Positions 12,001-20,070 of a DNA stretch of 64,000 nucleotides are shown here, piece after piece. Each line of letters opens with the position of its first letter. Within the stretch, counting starts at the first letter, position 1. Source of the stretch: Trebouxia sp. TZW2008 (taxonomy: Eukaryota > Chlorophyta > Trebouxiophyceae > Trebouxiales > Trebouxiaceae); the NCBI GenBank assembly GCA_002118135.1, contig BDIU01000072.1, positions 1 to 64,000 on the forward strand, read 5' to 3'. The notes below the pieces were generated by a model. It saw nothing but the letters and a program-made list of their open reading frames with translations, had not been told where the DNA came from and ran no database searches. Made by a program: the position numbers and the translations under genes.

Positions 12001-12445
12001 GATGACACATGACTGCGTCTTTCTGCTGCAAGCTGGTACCAAGCAGTGACTTGGCCTTCTTGATGGATTTGATGCCAGGCTGCCTGCTGCTTGATTCGTT
12101 GCTGCGGCCTGCTGACCTTGACTGCTTTTGCTGTGCAGTCTGAGTTTTGACCAAGGACTTTGTGGCAGGACGTCTGTGTGTCTGTCTGTGGGGTGGCGCT
12201 CGTCGTTCAAGCACATCAGAGAGTTCTGAGTTTTGAGGTGGTTCCCTCACACTTGTTGCAAAGGCCTGAAAGCCACCTACTGCTTGTCTGCACCACAACG
12301 GGCGATGTGCACAATACGCTGCCGATGCTGATGCCAGCGATGAGTACTTTCTGTTGACAGCGAAGCAACAAGTGAGGCTGTGTTGGTGGTTCGCAATTGC
12401 TGCTCCTGTCAACGCAGAATGTCGACACGAGGGCACGGTCTGCAT
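1..12445 (-). CDS. Large pentatricopeptide repeat (PPR) protein, organelle-targeted, 3' end outside window
   Basis: PPR proteins bind organellar RNA one base per helical repeat and act in RNA stability, processing or translation. The ATG at 12445 opens a 5' exon (about 11540-12445) with a basic Ser/Ala-rich leader, consistent with a plastid or mitochondrial transit peptide. Downstream exons carry PPR helices: about 10918-11095, 9365-9610, 8540-8785, 7750-7910, 7010-7290, 6018-6250, 4540-4735, 3077-3320 and 461-1770. Typical helix text includes YTSLLAACARAGDLAAARRV, YTALIDACLKQN and YGCLLMVCARCNAVDHAF. The exon at 461-1770 also holds a Lys-rich stretch and long Ala/Ser/Asp-rich low complexity. 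The last visible donor is GTAAGT at 455-460, so C-terminal exons lie beyond the window. Introns are full of decayed exon copies, listed separately, so exact exon choice is uncertain. I do not recognise a specific orthologue; it does not read like MRL1. It is divergent from the NO66 gene. Confidence 0.75.
84..516 (-). repeat. Five tandem copies of a PPR exon 3' edge plus donor
   Basis: Related blocks start near 84, 184, 283, 346 and 454. On the minus strand each contains the end of a PPR helix (core ASAGDLEQCQR in the best copy) followed by AAAG and a donor-like GT. The copy at 454-516 joins the long open exon and has the best donor, GTAAGT. The others lie in the following intron and carry substitutions; one (283-335) is badly decayed. 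A TCCTTGCATGAA-like spacer precedes several copies, so the duplicated unit of about 60-110 bases included intron. Confidence 0.85.
1370..1610 (-). repeat. Degenerate Ala/Ser/Asp-rich repeats within a PPR exon
   Basis: Three or four imperfect units of about 66 bases, each containing TGTGGCTGATGCA-like DNA, encode a recurring block of the form (D/A)KAATASxASATAGDR. The run lies inside one open exon and forms a disordered linker between PPR segments. The repeated DNA also creates a long plus-strand open frame that is a shadow. Confidence 0.75.
1731..2220 (-). repeat. Three copies of a PPR exon 5' region
   Basis: Blocks at about 1745-1835, 1975-2062 and 2130-2210 share the order: CAAAGGCTGATGATCAG, a GCTTTGCTTGCTTCG-like segment, then CTCAATCCCCTGCCA. 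The 1745-1835 copy lies in the open exon and reads SDLIISLCKAG on the minus strand. The other two lie upstream in the minus-strand sense, inside the preceding intron. Confidence 0.85.
2708..3165 (-). repeat. Three copies of a PPR exon 3' edge, donors lost in two
   Basis: Blocks at about 2708-2795, 2922-3010 and 3074-3165 share CTGTGCAC...GGCAATGAGGGCATCAA. The 3074 copy is the likely functional exon edge: minus-strand reading DALIAGCAQNSNSVEAANFYW followed by a GTGAGT donor. In the two others the donor GT is changed (minus-strand GCTGAGC and GATGAGC), so they should not splice at that position. Confidence 0.85.
3905..4600 (-). repeat. Five copies of a PPR exon edge
   Basis: Blocks near 3905, 4050, 4210, 4328 and 4535 share GATGCTG..CTGACCTGCCA..GATGCCCACAAGGATGTTGT. 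The 4535-4600 copy is continuous with the open PPR exon (minus-strand CHNILVGICSEAGR). The 4328 copy is close to it, 3905 and 4050 are more diverged, and the copy near 4210 is barely recognisable. The gradient suggests successive duplication events. Confidence 0.85.
4676..4850 (-). repeat. Two copies of a PPR exon edge
   Basis: Segments at 4676-4737 and 4772-4848 share GCAGCC..GTTGTTGC..GGG and GCAAATATCTGCACA. The first is part of the open PPR exon (minus strand IFAEMKAKGLKPTATTYGCLL). The second lies in the intron on its 5' side and keeps the acceptor-side sequence. Confidence 0.75.
5165..6120 (-). repeat. Amplified PPR exon edge, about ten copies
   Basis: The exon at 6018-6250 ends on the minus strand with YTALIDACLKQN...NTSAAFE and a donor. 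About 100-base copies follow at 5895-6000 and 5770-5885. A shorter unit (CTCAAAAGCTGCA...GCAACAG...GCTGCTCTGAGCATGCTGCAT..ACAC) recurs near 5695, 5625, 5540, 5462, 5345 and 5225, and perhaps 5165. Copy size and similarity fall with distance from the exon. Several keep a GTGAG-like donor. Confidence 0.85.
6175..6385 (-). repeat. Two copies of a PPR exon 5' region
   Basis: Segments 6175-6266 and 6293-6383 share CTGG.ATAGCACTGC.AGGTGGG.TG.ATC and GTCTTGTCTGCAGACTGCA. The 6175 copy belongs to the open exon (minus-strand SADKTAALQVFDQM). The other precedes it in the minus-strand direction and keeps a matching acceptor TTTGCAGTCTGCAG. Confidence 0.85.
6478..7012 (-). repeat. Four copies of a PPR exon 3' edge
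   Basis: Blocks near 6490, 6670, 6825 and 6965 share GCA.GAGACA.GCCTTGCAAAGGCAGC. The 6965-7012 copy is continuous with the exon (minus-strand ISASILIAAFAKA). The rest are intronic echoes. A GAT-rich tract at about 6925-6975 lies between the last two. Confidence 0.75.
6924..6977. repeat. Imperfect GAT trinucleotide tract
   Basis: GATGATGATG-like repeats with single substitutions, located in an intron of the PPR gene. No other signal is seen in it. Confidence 0.85.
7660..7915 (-). repeat. Duplicated PPR exon, both copies open
   Basis: Segments 7660-7765 and 7805-7912 both read on the minus strand as DGL(K/P)LTSYLF followed by AACAAADTPEMLEAAD, each after a CAG acceptor. Neither has a stop within the shared block. 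The copies differ at several codons. They could be two real repeats, mutually exclusive exons, or one exon and one recent pseudo-exon. Confidence 0.8.
8393..8690 (-). repeat. Duplicated PPR exon, one copy frameshifted
   Basis: Segments 8397-8525 and 8553-8680 are about 90 percent alike by eye (CCTCTTGCAAGGCATGCCAC onward). The 8553 copy reads SAFVYCSLLTFCAKQAPDRA. The 8397 copy lacks one T in the run TTGTTTGGCAC and so loses the frame: a decayed exon echo in the next intron. Confidence 0.85.
8678..8965 (-). repeat. Second duplicated PPR exon segment
   Basis: Segments 8678-8805 and 8834-8962 share CTCCAGCTGGT.GGCATGCAGAG and the block encoding LSDMSSRSIEINSH. The 8678 copy joins the downstream open exon; the 8834 copy lies in the intron on its 5' side and keeps the acceptor (minus-strand TTTGTGCAG). 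Confidence 0.85.
9365..10225 (-). repeat. Four tandem copies of a PPR exon
   Basis: Copies at about 9440-9625, 9665-9850, 9875-10050 and 10045-10225 encode variants of YDRLKSSKLRLTVHSYQTAF followed by TGSAxLQAQGVQDLYAQM. All are largely open and each is flanked by acceptor-like and donor-like sequence. The first extends into the fullest exon (NLYAQMMAQEGLTLKD onward). More than one could be spliced in, giving serial PPR motifs. Confidence 0.85.
10395..10945 (-). repeat. Two copies of a composite intron/exon block
   Basis: TGAAGGGGGCACAGG starts a block at 10397 and again at 10627; both continue through GGCAGCC...CTCAAGCAG and CTTGGACTTAGAAA. A second pair, CTAAGGCAGATG..CTGACC to GCTGCCATGGCCTTGCA, lies at 10538-10600 and 10886-10945. 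The last is the edge of the open exon reading KADVEIFCKAMAACLGAG. Confidence 0.8.
11120..11290. repeat. Three short tandem intron repeats
   Basis: About 55-base units containing TTCACAGGG, ATAGCCTGTG or ATGCCTGTAG or TGTGCCTGTGG, and GCATGCAA repeat three times in the intron after the first large PPR exon. No coding frame is shared. Confidence 0.55.
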
Positions 12446-12675
12446 GCTGCGCTAACTTGTCATGCATCATACCGCGCTTTGCGCAGGCATTTTCTGAGTA
12501 AACTCGGAAACTGCGGGTGACCGGTGCCGCAGAAACGTTTGCGCTGGACGCTGGCCAGCATTGCACAGAAGATCAACCGGCGAAATGGTGAAACGCTTTT
12601 CCGTAACGGCTGTCGGGAAGTTTGTCGCTCTGTTGACCGTCTTATAAGATGCATTGAGCAACAAGTGCGTGCGGC
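12446..12675. promoter_or_regulatory. Bidirectional promoter between PPR and NO66 genes
   Basis: The two start codons (12445 minus, 12676 plus) are only 230 bases apart and face away from each other. Both 5' leaders and core promoters must therefore lie here. The stretch is CG-richer than the flanks (several CGG/CCG words near 12500-12615), as expected of an open promoter. No clear TATA box is seen. Confidence 0.55.
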
Positions 12676-15054
12676 ATGCAGGATCCAAGAGTAGTTGCAG
12701 GAATTCAGCTTGTAGCTGCAGCTTTAGGCATCGATATAAGTCGCGGTCCATTTGCTTTGTTACAAGACATAGCCGTCAGGTGTGGCGTTGTACTGAACGA
12801 TACTGCGGCTTCTGCCAGTTGCACAGCTACCGGCGAGGATACCTTGTGCCAGGTTCGTGAAGCAATCTTGCAGTCTTAGTCGACTTGAGCATCCACAAAA
12901 AAGTCCCAGGCGCTCTTAGTGATCTTCTCATAGCGTTTTGCCCGCATGCAACCCAAGGGCGTGACTTGTTATTGTATCTTGCAGCCAAAAAAGCGGAGGC
13001 GTTTCGCACAAGGTATTTGCTGGGTGCTTTTGACTTGGCCTGCTGTTCTCACTGGTGGTGCTGCATTGTGAGTACATGGCTGAATGCCACTGGTTCAACC
13101 TTTTTTCGTTTTCTGTAGACAACAAGGAGAATGGCAACATCGATTCACGCATACCACTGACGAAGCGAGCCAAGCAGATTGGCGATTTCAGCGAGCAGGT
13201 AATCCTGCCTGTTCATTGCAGCATGCCACTGTATCTTTCTCTTTCAATGCTTAAAAATGACACATCACCTCGGCCCCCGGCAATGGACGCTTCAGATTGT
13301 GTGGTAAGTTTGCAAAACATACTTTGCACATGCAGGCTACTGTGCAGCCATCACAATGGCAACAAGGTCAGATGCTGGACTGGATGCTCAGGCCATGCAC
13401 CACTCAGCAATTTGTTACACGCTACCTAGATCAGCGTCCGCTGCACATCACGCGAAACAAGCATCAAGACTACTTCAATGGCCTCCTCACTAAGGCTGAC
13501 ATATTACAGCTTCTCAAAACACAAAAGCTCCAGTACGGCATCAATGTCGATGTCACGAGCTACAGCAACGGTCAGCGCACCAACCTCAATCACAATGATG
13601 GTGGTGACAGCAGTTCAGAGGAGCATGAGATAGCAAAGGCATCAACAGTCATGCACCGTTTCAGCAAGCAGGATTGCTCAGTCAGGATTCTGCATCCTCA
13701 GCGATGGGTTGAGCCAGTGTACAAGCTGCTGAGCATGCTGGAGGATGAGCTGCGATCGCCTGTTGGGTGCAACGCTTACCTGACTCCCCCTGGGTCACAA
13801 GGCTTTGCTCCACACTGGGATGACATTGATGCATTTGTCCTGCAAGTTGAGGTGAGTCATGTGCTGCGACCTGCATATCAAAACAAGGTAAAGCCATATT
13901 TGCAATGCCTACCTGGCTCCGCCTGGCCTGCAAAATTTTGCTCCACATTTGGATGATTGTAGTGCTTTTGTCTCCCAGGTTGAGGTGATTCACAATATGT
14001 GACTTGCACGCTGCAAGGAGGTCAAGACATTATCTCTCAGTGCAAGATCTGCTGAGTACACCACCTGTGCAAGGTCATCCCGCATTGCCCATAGCGCTTA
14101 TGCCTGCAAAATGCAATGTCTGATGAGTGCTGTGTGTGAGAGCTAGGTTGTACCATGCAGGGCAGGAAAAGGTGGCGCCTGTATGCACCTCTTGATCCAG
14201 TAGACCTCCTGCCAGGGCACAGCAGCAGGGACTTCTACGAGGATGAGCTAGGCAAACTTTTGCTGGAAGTGACTCTGCATCCTGGAGATCTGCTGTACAT
14301 GCCACGCGGCTGCATCCACCAAGCAGAGGCGTTGAAAGATGCGCACTCTCTGCACCTGACCGTCAGTGCCAACCAGCATTGCACATGGGCTGACCTGTTT
14401 GCGCTTGCTCTTCCTAGGGCTGTACGACTGGCAACTGATGAATGCATCAGCTTGCGCAAGTCTTTGCCTTTGGACATGTCACAGCACATGGGTTTGCTTC
14501 ATGAAGAGAGAGAGTCCTCTCACAGGAAGCGTTTTCAAGACACAGCACAACAGCTACTGGAGAAGGTGTTACAGCAGGTGCCATTAGATGCTGCTGCAGA
14601 CCAGCTCAATGTCCACTTCATTGAGCAAAGGCTACCACCCCATGATGTTGACAGACTCAAGGAGCGGCCTGAGATTAAATTACATGAGTCCAGCAGAATC
14701 AGCCTTGTACGTCCTGGCATTGCAGCTTTGGCTGTAGAGGATGAAGCTATTGTCCTCTATCATTGTCTGGACAACCCAAGAATCTTGCATGCTGCGGGGC
14801 GTAATGACTCACCAGAAGTTGTCTTGGATGGCGAGCAAATTATTGATGGAGCAGGCAGACTTGAATTTGAGCTTGAGTGCGGTGAGGTGTTGGAGATGAT
14901 TCTGTTGTCAGCATCCCCAGATGCAATGGTGTCAATGGACGAACTTTGGATTGCAGCTCCTGACATAGGCGTGGCTGATCTTGTTAGCAAATTGTACCAC
15001 ATCGGGCTGATCAATGTTGAAGGACAGAGCCAAGTTTTGCACAAGAGATTGTGA
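12676..15054 (+). CDS. NO66/RIOX-type JmjC ribosomal oxygenase
   Basis: Proteins of this family are Fe(II)/2-oxoglutarate dioxygenases; human NO66 hydroxylates a histidine of ribosomal protein Rpl8 and sits in the nucleolus. In-phase exons 12676-12852, 12985-13012, 13119-13198, 13336-13851 and 14161-15054 give 564 residues. Residues 60-70 are a basic nuclear signal (PKKRRRF) created by a 28-base exon. The cupin core follows: RPLHITR near 130, GCNAYLTPPGSQGFAPHWDD with iron ligands His255 and Asp257, VEGRKRWRLY across the 13851/14161 junction, and the third ligand His320 in RGCIHQAE. The C-terminal winged-helix/dimer half has the expected length. The first two exons are the least certain part, because family N-termini are not conserved. 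A decayed copy of the HWD exon lies in the intron before the last exon. Confidence 0.85.
13770..13995 (+). repeat. Echo of the HxD exon of the NO66 gene
   Basis: The exon end at about 13770-13857 (AACGCTTACCTGACTCCCCC ... CAAGTTGAGGTGAGTCAT) reappears at about 13900-13993 in the next intron (AATGCCTACCTGGCTCCGCC ... CCAGGTTGAGGTGATTC). The copy encodes a garbled version of the iron-binding segment, is out of frame, and its donor GTGAGT is changed to GTGATT. Confidence 0.85.
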
Positions 15055-15465
15055 ACGATTCATCTTTCAAACCTGCAGTTGTAGTGAACAGGTGCATATC
15101 CCTTCAACCAGCAATCACATTGATCAGCACTACACATTTGACTGTGAGCCAGCTTTTGTAGGTGCTACCCAGCCTGTTGTTGTGACAATGGCCTGTTTCG
15201 TGATGTGTCAGCTGCTCCTGTGTTGCCTGTTTGTTGCTCAAGTGGATCATTCGCTGTTCTTCTATAAACACTTGTGGAGCATGTACAGGTCCAGTCACAC
15301 ATGTTACTCAGCAAAGCCCATTCAGGGCAGCACCTCTGATATCATTGATGAGGCAACCGTCTATCGTTACAGGGTAACCACAAAACCATTGGCCTCTGTG
15401 TGAGTTGCTTGATTGCAGATTGGGGATTGCTGTCAATCAGCAAGCCTTTGGGATCAAGATCTGTT
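15055..15465. other. Convergent 3' flanks, no gene seen
   Basis: This stretch separates the stop of the NO66 gene from the stop of the minus-strand coiled-coil gene. I see no open frame with splice support. It should hold both 3' UTRs. Confidence 0.6.
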
Positions 15466-16047
15466 TTATTTGGAGAGCAGTTGAGAGATGTGAGCCTGCA
15501 ATTGCAGACATAGCATCAGTCTGATAAGTCCTCCTGTCACTGTGTCATTCATGCATATTGCTTCAGGCTCACCATTTGACTGTCATGCAGTGTACGCACC
15601 TGGAAGTCAGTCACCAGCTGAGCCATTCTGGCCAGTTCACCCTGAACTTCAGCATGCTCCTCTTGGCTTTTCAGGCCTACACTCTGAGCCTCCTGCTGCA
15701 TCACTTGCAGTTCTTGCTCAATCTCTTTGGTGCGAGGCAAGAGCACTGTCTCCAATGCTGTCTTGACCTGAGCAGAACACTTGATGGAGTCACAGGCATT
15801 TAGGTCCACCAGAAGAGTGCAGCAGCACCACGTCCAAGCAGGCGTGTCCAACCTCTGTGTGAAGGAGGTCTTGCATCATGCCACTCAGCCAGTCAGAAGA
15901 GGCATCTGGCTGCTCCTCTCCTGACGCATCAGCAGAGCCAGCAACAGCATCAGGTGCTGGCGCCATTGCTGCGTCCTGCAGCTCAGTGGGTATCTTGCCC
16001 GCTGTCTGGTTGCCTTGAGGTGCGAAGGGCTGCTGTTCAGCGTCCAT
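15466..16047 (-). CDS. Small coiled-coil protein, unknown function (130 aa)
   Basis: Three exons (15853-16047, 15600-15767, 15466-15495), all joined in phase 0, give 130 residues from the ATG at 16047. Residues 1-45 are Ala/Pro/Gln-rich and probably disordered. Residues 50-64 form an amphipathic stretch (DWLSGMMQDLLHTE). Residues 66-121 are a charged heptad-like helix (KEIEQELQVMQQEAQ and EHAEVQGELARMAQL). The last exon adds only nine residues, AHISQLLSK, and the TAA stop lies within an AATAAA-like word. It is divergent from the DUF4708-like gene. Size and helix resemble small complex subunits such as BLOC- or kinetochore-type proteins, but I cannot assign a family. Confidence 0.7.
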
Positions 16048-16323
16048 CGTGCTGGAGCAGCGCTAGCACTTATGTTCGGAGGCCGCCGACAGAGCGAGGG
16101 GTCCCTTGTGGTTGTAGGCGACAAGCGTGTCTCTATGCCATGATGAAGCTCAAGCAGAGCTTCAATGACCACATTCGAACTTTGATCACCGAGCGCGCGC
16201 AGCACAGCATGTGCAGCGCAAGCACGGCATGCTCAGTCACACAGCTGCATCGCCTGCTCATGGCGGCAGTAGCATGCAGTATGACCCCACCTCCGTGATC
16301 GTGAGGGAGCCCTGTGCAGCAGT
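16048..16323. promoter_or_regulatory. Bidirectional promoter region
   Basis: Only 276 bases separate the minus-strand start at 16047 from the plus-strand start at 16324, so both promoters must share this stretch. It contains locally CG-rich DNA near 16070-16110 and 16185-16200. No TATA-like box is evident. Confidence 0.5.
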
Positions 16324-19300
16324 ATGCAACAGGATCAACACGTCCTGCTGCAGCTGCCGGTCCCAACCAGCTTGTTCGTGAGTGTCAAGGTCCCAGTGTC
16401 AGCTAAGCTACCTTTGGCCACACCAGCAAAGCAGGCGTGCAGTGCAGAGTCAGCCATCTGGCATGTGGATGCACAGATCACCAGGCTGCATGAGCTCTCA
16501 GATGCTATCAATGCTAGGCAGCTTGGAGGTCCTTGTGTTGCATATGCAGCCTCTGCTGGCCATTGCCAGGTGGTATGTCACAAGGTATCGGACAGCAAGC
16601 TGCGTTCAACTGTTTCTGCACACCAACTTTCTGCTGCTCAGCTGTGCACATTGCATTGCTGCGTGCTGACAATCATGCTGCCAGCTGTTGCCTGTGCCTG
16701 ATGCAGACTTTGGTTGGAAGCGTTTACAAGGCCCTCAAGGCTCAGCAAAACCAGCTTGGTGTAAAGATGCCTGATGTCAAGTCCTCTGTATCTCTGTCAC
16801 CCTTGTCTACTTCAGAGCTTGCTGCAGCCTTCAACGCAGCAATACAAGCATGCCTTGTCCATCAAGGGTGGTGTCTGCTGGAGCGTGAGCATCTGCTGAA
16901 CAGCAGCACCTGGCATCCAGCAACAGGCTCTGAGCAGACGTGCCATTCTGTCAAGTTGTCAGTGACATGCTTTGCGCCATCTACAGTGCTCCTGCACATA
17001 CAAACAGGTGTGCTGCGTTTGCTGGGAAAGGCACATGCACTTGCTGCATAAAACCTGCTTGGCAATGTACTGTACCATCTGGAACCAATGGCTAGCATTA
17101 CCAAGCTACTGATGGCGCAGTACTCCAAACATCATTTAACAGCAGCTGTGACAACTGTGGAGTGTCCAAAACCTGCGCCATGACCTCACAAATGCCGACT
17201 AGATTGGGCTACACCTTCCAGTAATCGACATATAGCATCTGCAGCAAACCAAGATGACAGAACTGAGGAGCTTCATAGCATATAACTTGTAGGAGGATAA
17301 TGTACATTTATAAATGCAGCCAAGTTCAGTATGTCAAGCCAGCATCTGTTGGCTGCACTATTCCAGGGAAATCCAGCTGCCTGACTCGGTCAAGCTGCAG
17401 TATGTATGCTGTGGCATAGTTGGCAATGGCAAAGCCAGTTCCCAATCTATGTCATGTGCAAGCGTTTGCTTTGCTACTGTGGCAAGCTCAAATACATCAA
17501 CCAGCAACAGCCTTGGTTTCAGTGGCTGCTTTTTCTGTTGCAGGGACACTGATAGTGCGGCAGCTACTATTCGAGGACATCCTGCATGCACACCTCCAAC
17601 CCACAAAAGGAAACCCTTTGGACAGCTTGAATAGTCCTCAGAGGCTAGTTGCCATCAATGCTGCTGTTGAGGGCCTGCCCTGCTCATTGCTGCCTGATGG
17701 AAGGTACGACCTGGGCAAGGCAAGCAGCAGCACACTGTCAAGCTTAGCAGCGCTATATTCACAGCACCTGCTGACAACCATTCACAAGAGGATCCCTGCC
17801 CTGCTGCTTCTTGCAGCACTCCTGACTGAATCCTCCCTGCTCTGCCTCCACTTCCTCTGAGAGGCATCCTATAGCGCAACAACAAGTCTGACTGGATGCT
17901 GCAATGCAGGCCAGCACTCATCTCACACCTTGCACCAAGCTCATCCATCTTGGCTGACCTGAGGCAGAGCTGGCTGGTCAAGTTTGGCGCTCAGCTGCCG
18001 GGACGCGTTGATCACATTGTATATGTCAGACTAGAGGATGACTGTGATGCTCCAACAGTGCCATATCCCAGCTGCTGTGTGCTTGCACCTGGAGGCTGGG
18101 CGCTCACCCCACACAAAGCTGGCAGCCACAGTCAGTGTACAGTCCTGCAAAAGATCACAGGTAGCTGAACTTCCTGTCATGAGCAATCAACATGCCCAGC
18201 AAGCCCTGTCTATTGGATCTGAGCTATGCAGCAAAGCTTGCTGGACACGCAGCATGGCCTTGTCTGAAGTCACAGATTGAAGCGCGCTCTTGCAAGCAGC
18301 ATGAAAGGCTACAAGACATGCAGCATCTGACTATGTAGCGCGTCTTGTAATGGGATGCTTTGCTTCGCCTTCAAACATTGAAGCGAAGCATAGTGTTCAT
18401 GCAGAAGCCCTTGCTGGGTCAAATGGGTTTTGGAAGGGTTCAGCACAAGTTCTGCTGAGGCACAGTGCTCAGCAAAAACCTGCAGCAGAAGATCCTGAGC
18501 CTCCAGCATGTGTAGGTTGGGCAACTGCAGCTGTCAGACAGAAGCAGGGCTCTAAGACTTGGTCAGTAGCAGCAACACAAACTGCAGCAAATGGCCAATG
18601 CGCACCTGACCTGGCTGACTACAAGCCTGCAGCAGAAGTGCTGGCTGCAGCACCCATAGGGCCTGATGACAGCCAAGTGGTGTTCAAGAGACCAAACAGG
18701 CCAAAGGTTGAGGTCAGTGACAGCCTGCGCCTGCTGCTGCAGACAAAAGCAGCTGCTCAGCCGGTGTTGACGCCATGCAAGCAAGCCATAGCTCAGAGTG
18801 CAATTGCAAGCATAGGCATCAGCGCCACAGGAGCCCAGGTTGTACTGAAGAAGAGGCCTCCTCACTCGGCAGCAGCAGCAACACCAGACCAGCCAAGCAA
18901 CGCTCAGTTGCCATCATCAGTGCATCAGCAAGGCGCTTCTGCTTTGCCGGATCAGGGGTTGAAGCGTGTGGCAACGCAGCCTGCTGTATCAGCAATGCCT
19001 GCTTTGCTGAAAAGGCCAAAGCTTGCAGCCCAGATGAAGCCTCCTGCAAGCAAGCCCACTGCAGCTCAGGGCAAAGCAGCAGGCGTCAAAGCGCAAGCTG
19101 CAGGCAAGATGCCAGCAGCACCAAAGACTGGCGCTGATGCAAAAGTTGCTGCCAAGCCTGCGCCTGCCAAGAAGGCAGCTCAAGCAAGTGACTCAAGAAA
19201 GACTCAAGCAGCCAATGTACCCGCTGTTGCAAGGCCTGCTGCAGTAGGCCAGGCTGTTAGCACTGCTGTTGCATCAAATACAGCACCTGCTGGGGCTGCA

Positions 19301-19513
19301 GCTCCTGCTAGGGCCCCCAGACAGCGCAAGAAAGCAGATGATGTCGATCTGGCAGATGTTGAGAGGAAGATAAAGGAAAAGTTTGCAGCAAGAAAGCTTC
19401 AAGATCTGAGTGTTCCTGAGCTCAAGTGTTTCTTGAAGGCTCACAAGCTGCCTGTGGGGGGCAAGAAGTCTGATCTGATCAGCAGAGTAGAGCCTGTGCT
19501 TGCGAAGAGCTAG
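16324..19513 (+). CDS. C18orf63/DUF4708-like protein with C-terminal SAP domain
   Basis: Exons 16324-16569, 16707-17007, 17544-17703, 17910-18160 and 18324-19513 join in phase to 715 residues; the last acceptor could also be 18339. From memory of animal C18orf63 (DUF4708), three stretches align in order: a strand-rich segment SVKLSVTCFAPSTVLLHIQTG (first 20 residues shown by family pattern), PCSLLPDGR, and the best one, WLVKFGAQLPG...IVYVRL...PYPSCCVLAPG. The long last exon is Ala/Pro/Lys-rich and probably disordered, with recurrent (Q/K)VVxKRP motifs such as QVVFKRPNRP and QVVLKKRPP. It ends in a SAP fold, about residues 683-714 (LSVPELKCFLKAHKLPVGGK then SDLISRV), a DNA- or RNA-binding module. 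The function of the family is not established; SAP suggests a nuclear role. The family call rests on pattern memory and needs a profile search. Confidence 0.6.
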
Positions 19514-20070
19514 CCAGGGCTTTTGATCATTGTGTTTTACAAGCTGCAATAGCTTGATGAGCATGTGAGCAAACAGCTTTTCATGCAGTATGCTCCAAAT
19601 GATGAGCAGAACGCACAGCTCAGATAGCGTCACAAACATTGATCAGCAGCTTCAAAACGCACATGAAACTGCATTGCTAGAGGTTTGATGGTATCCAAGC
19701 AGAGTTGTTTTGATGATTCTGAATGCACAAATACTCATAAATGAGGCTAGTGGGGGCTAAACACATGATCCCCTTCCTGAAAGGCAGGCAGGTCTGATGG
19801 CTGGCTCAGTCATATGTGCAGTGCCTGTGCATGATGACAATTGCAGTGCATGCATCTTGCAAGGCGACGGCAGTTTCTATGTGGTATTTGCACAGATGCA
19901 TGCTCTAAAGGCACAAGTAGCATGCCGGATGTTACAAATCCCTAGCACAAGCAGGCAGGTGACAAAACTCTGTATTTCAGCGACATGAGGTATAGAGCAT
20001 TTAGTGGCATGCTGCAAAGACTGAAAATGTACTGTAATGATACACAGGCTTATCAGCGGCAGCAAATGCG
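19514..20070. other. Convergent intergenic region, no gene seen
   Basis: Between the stop of the SAP-domain protein and the stop of the HFM1 gene. Only short frames without splice support are present; it should contain both 3' UTRs. Confidence 0.6.

Noticed and set aside
1..12445. Assignment of the PPR protein to MRL1 (rbcL mRNA maturation factor)
   Set aside because: The helices do not follow the MRL1 motif order I know, so only the general PPR call is supported.
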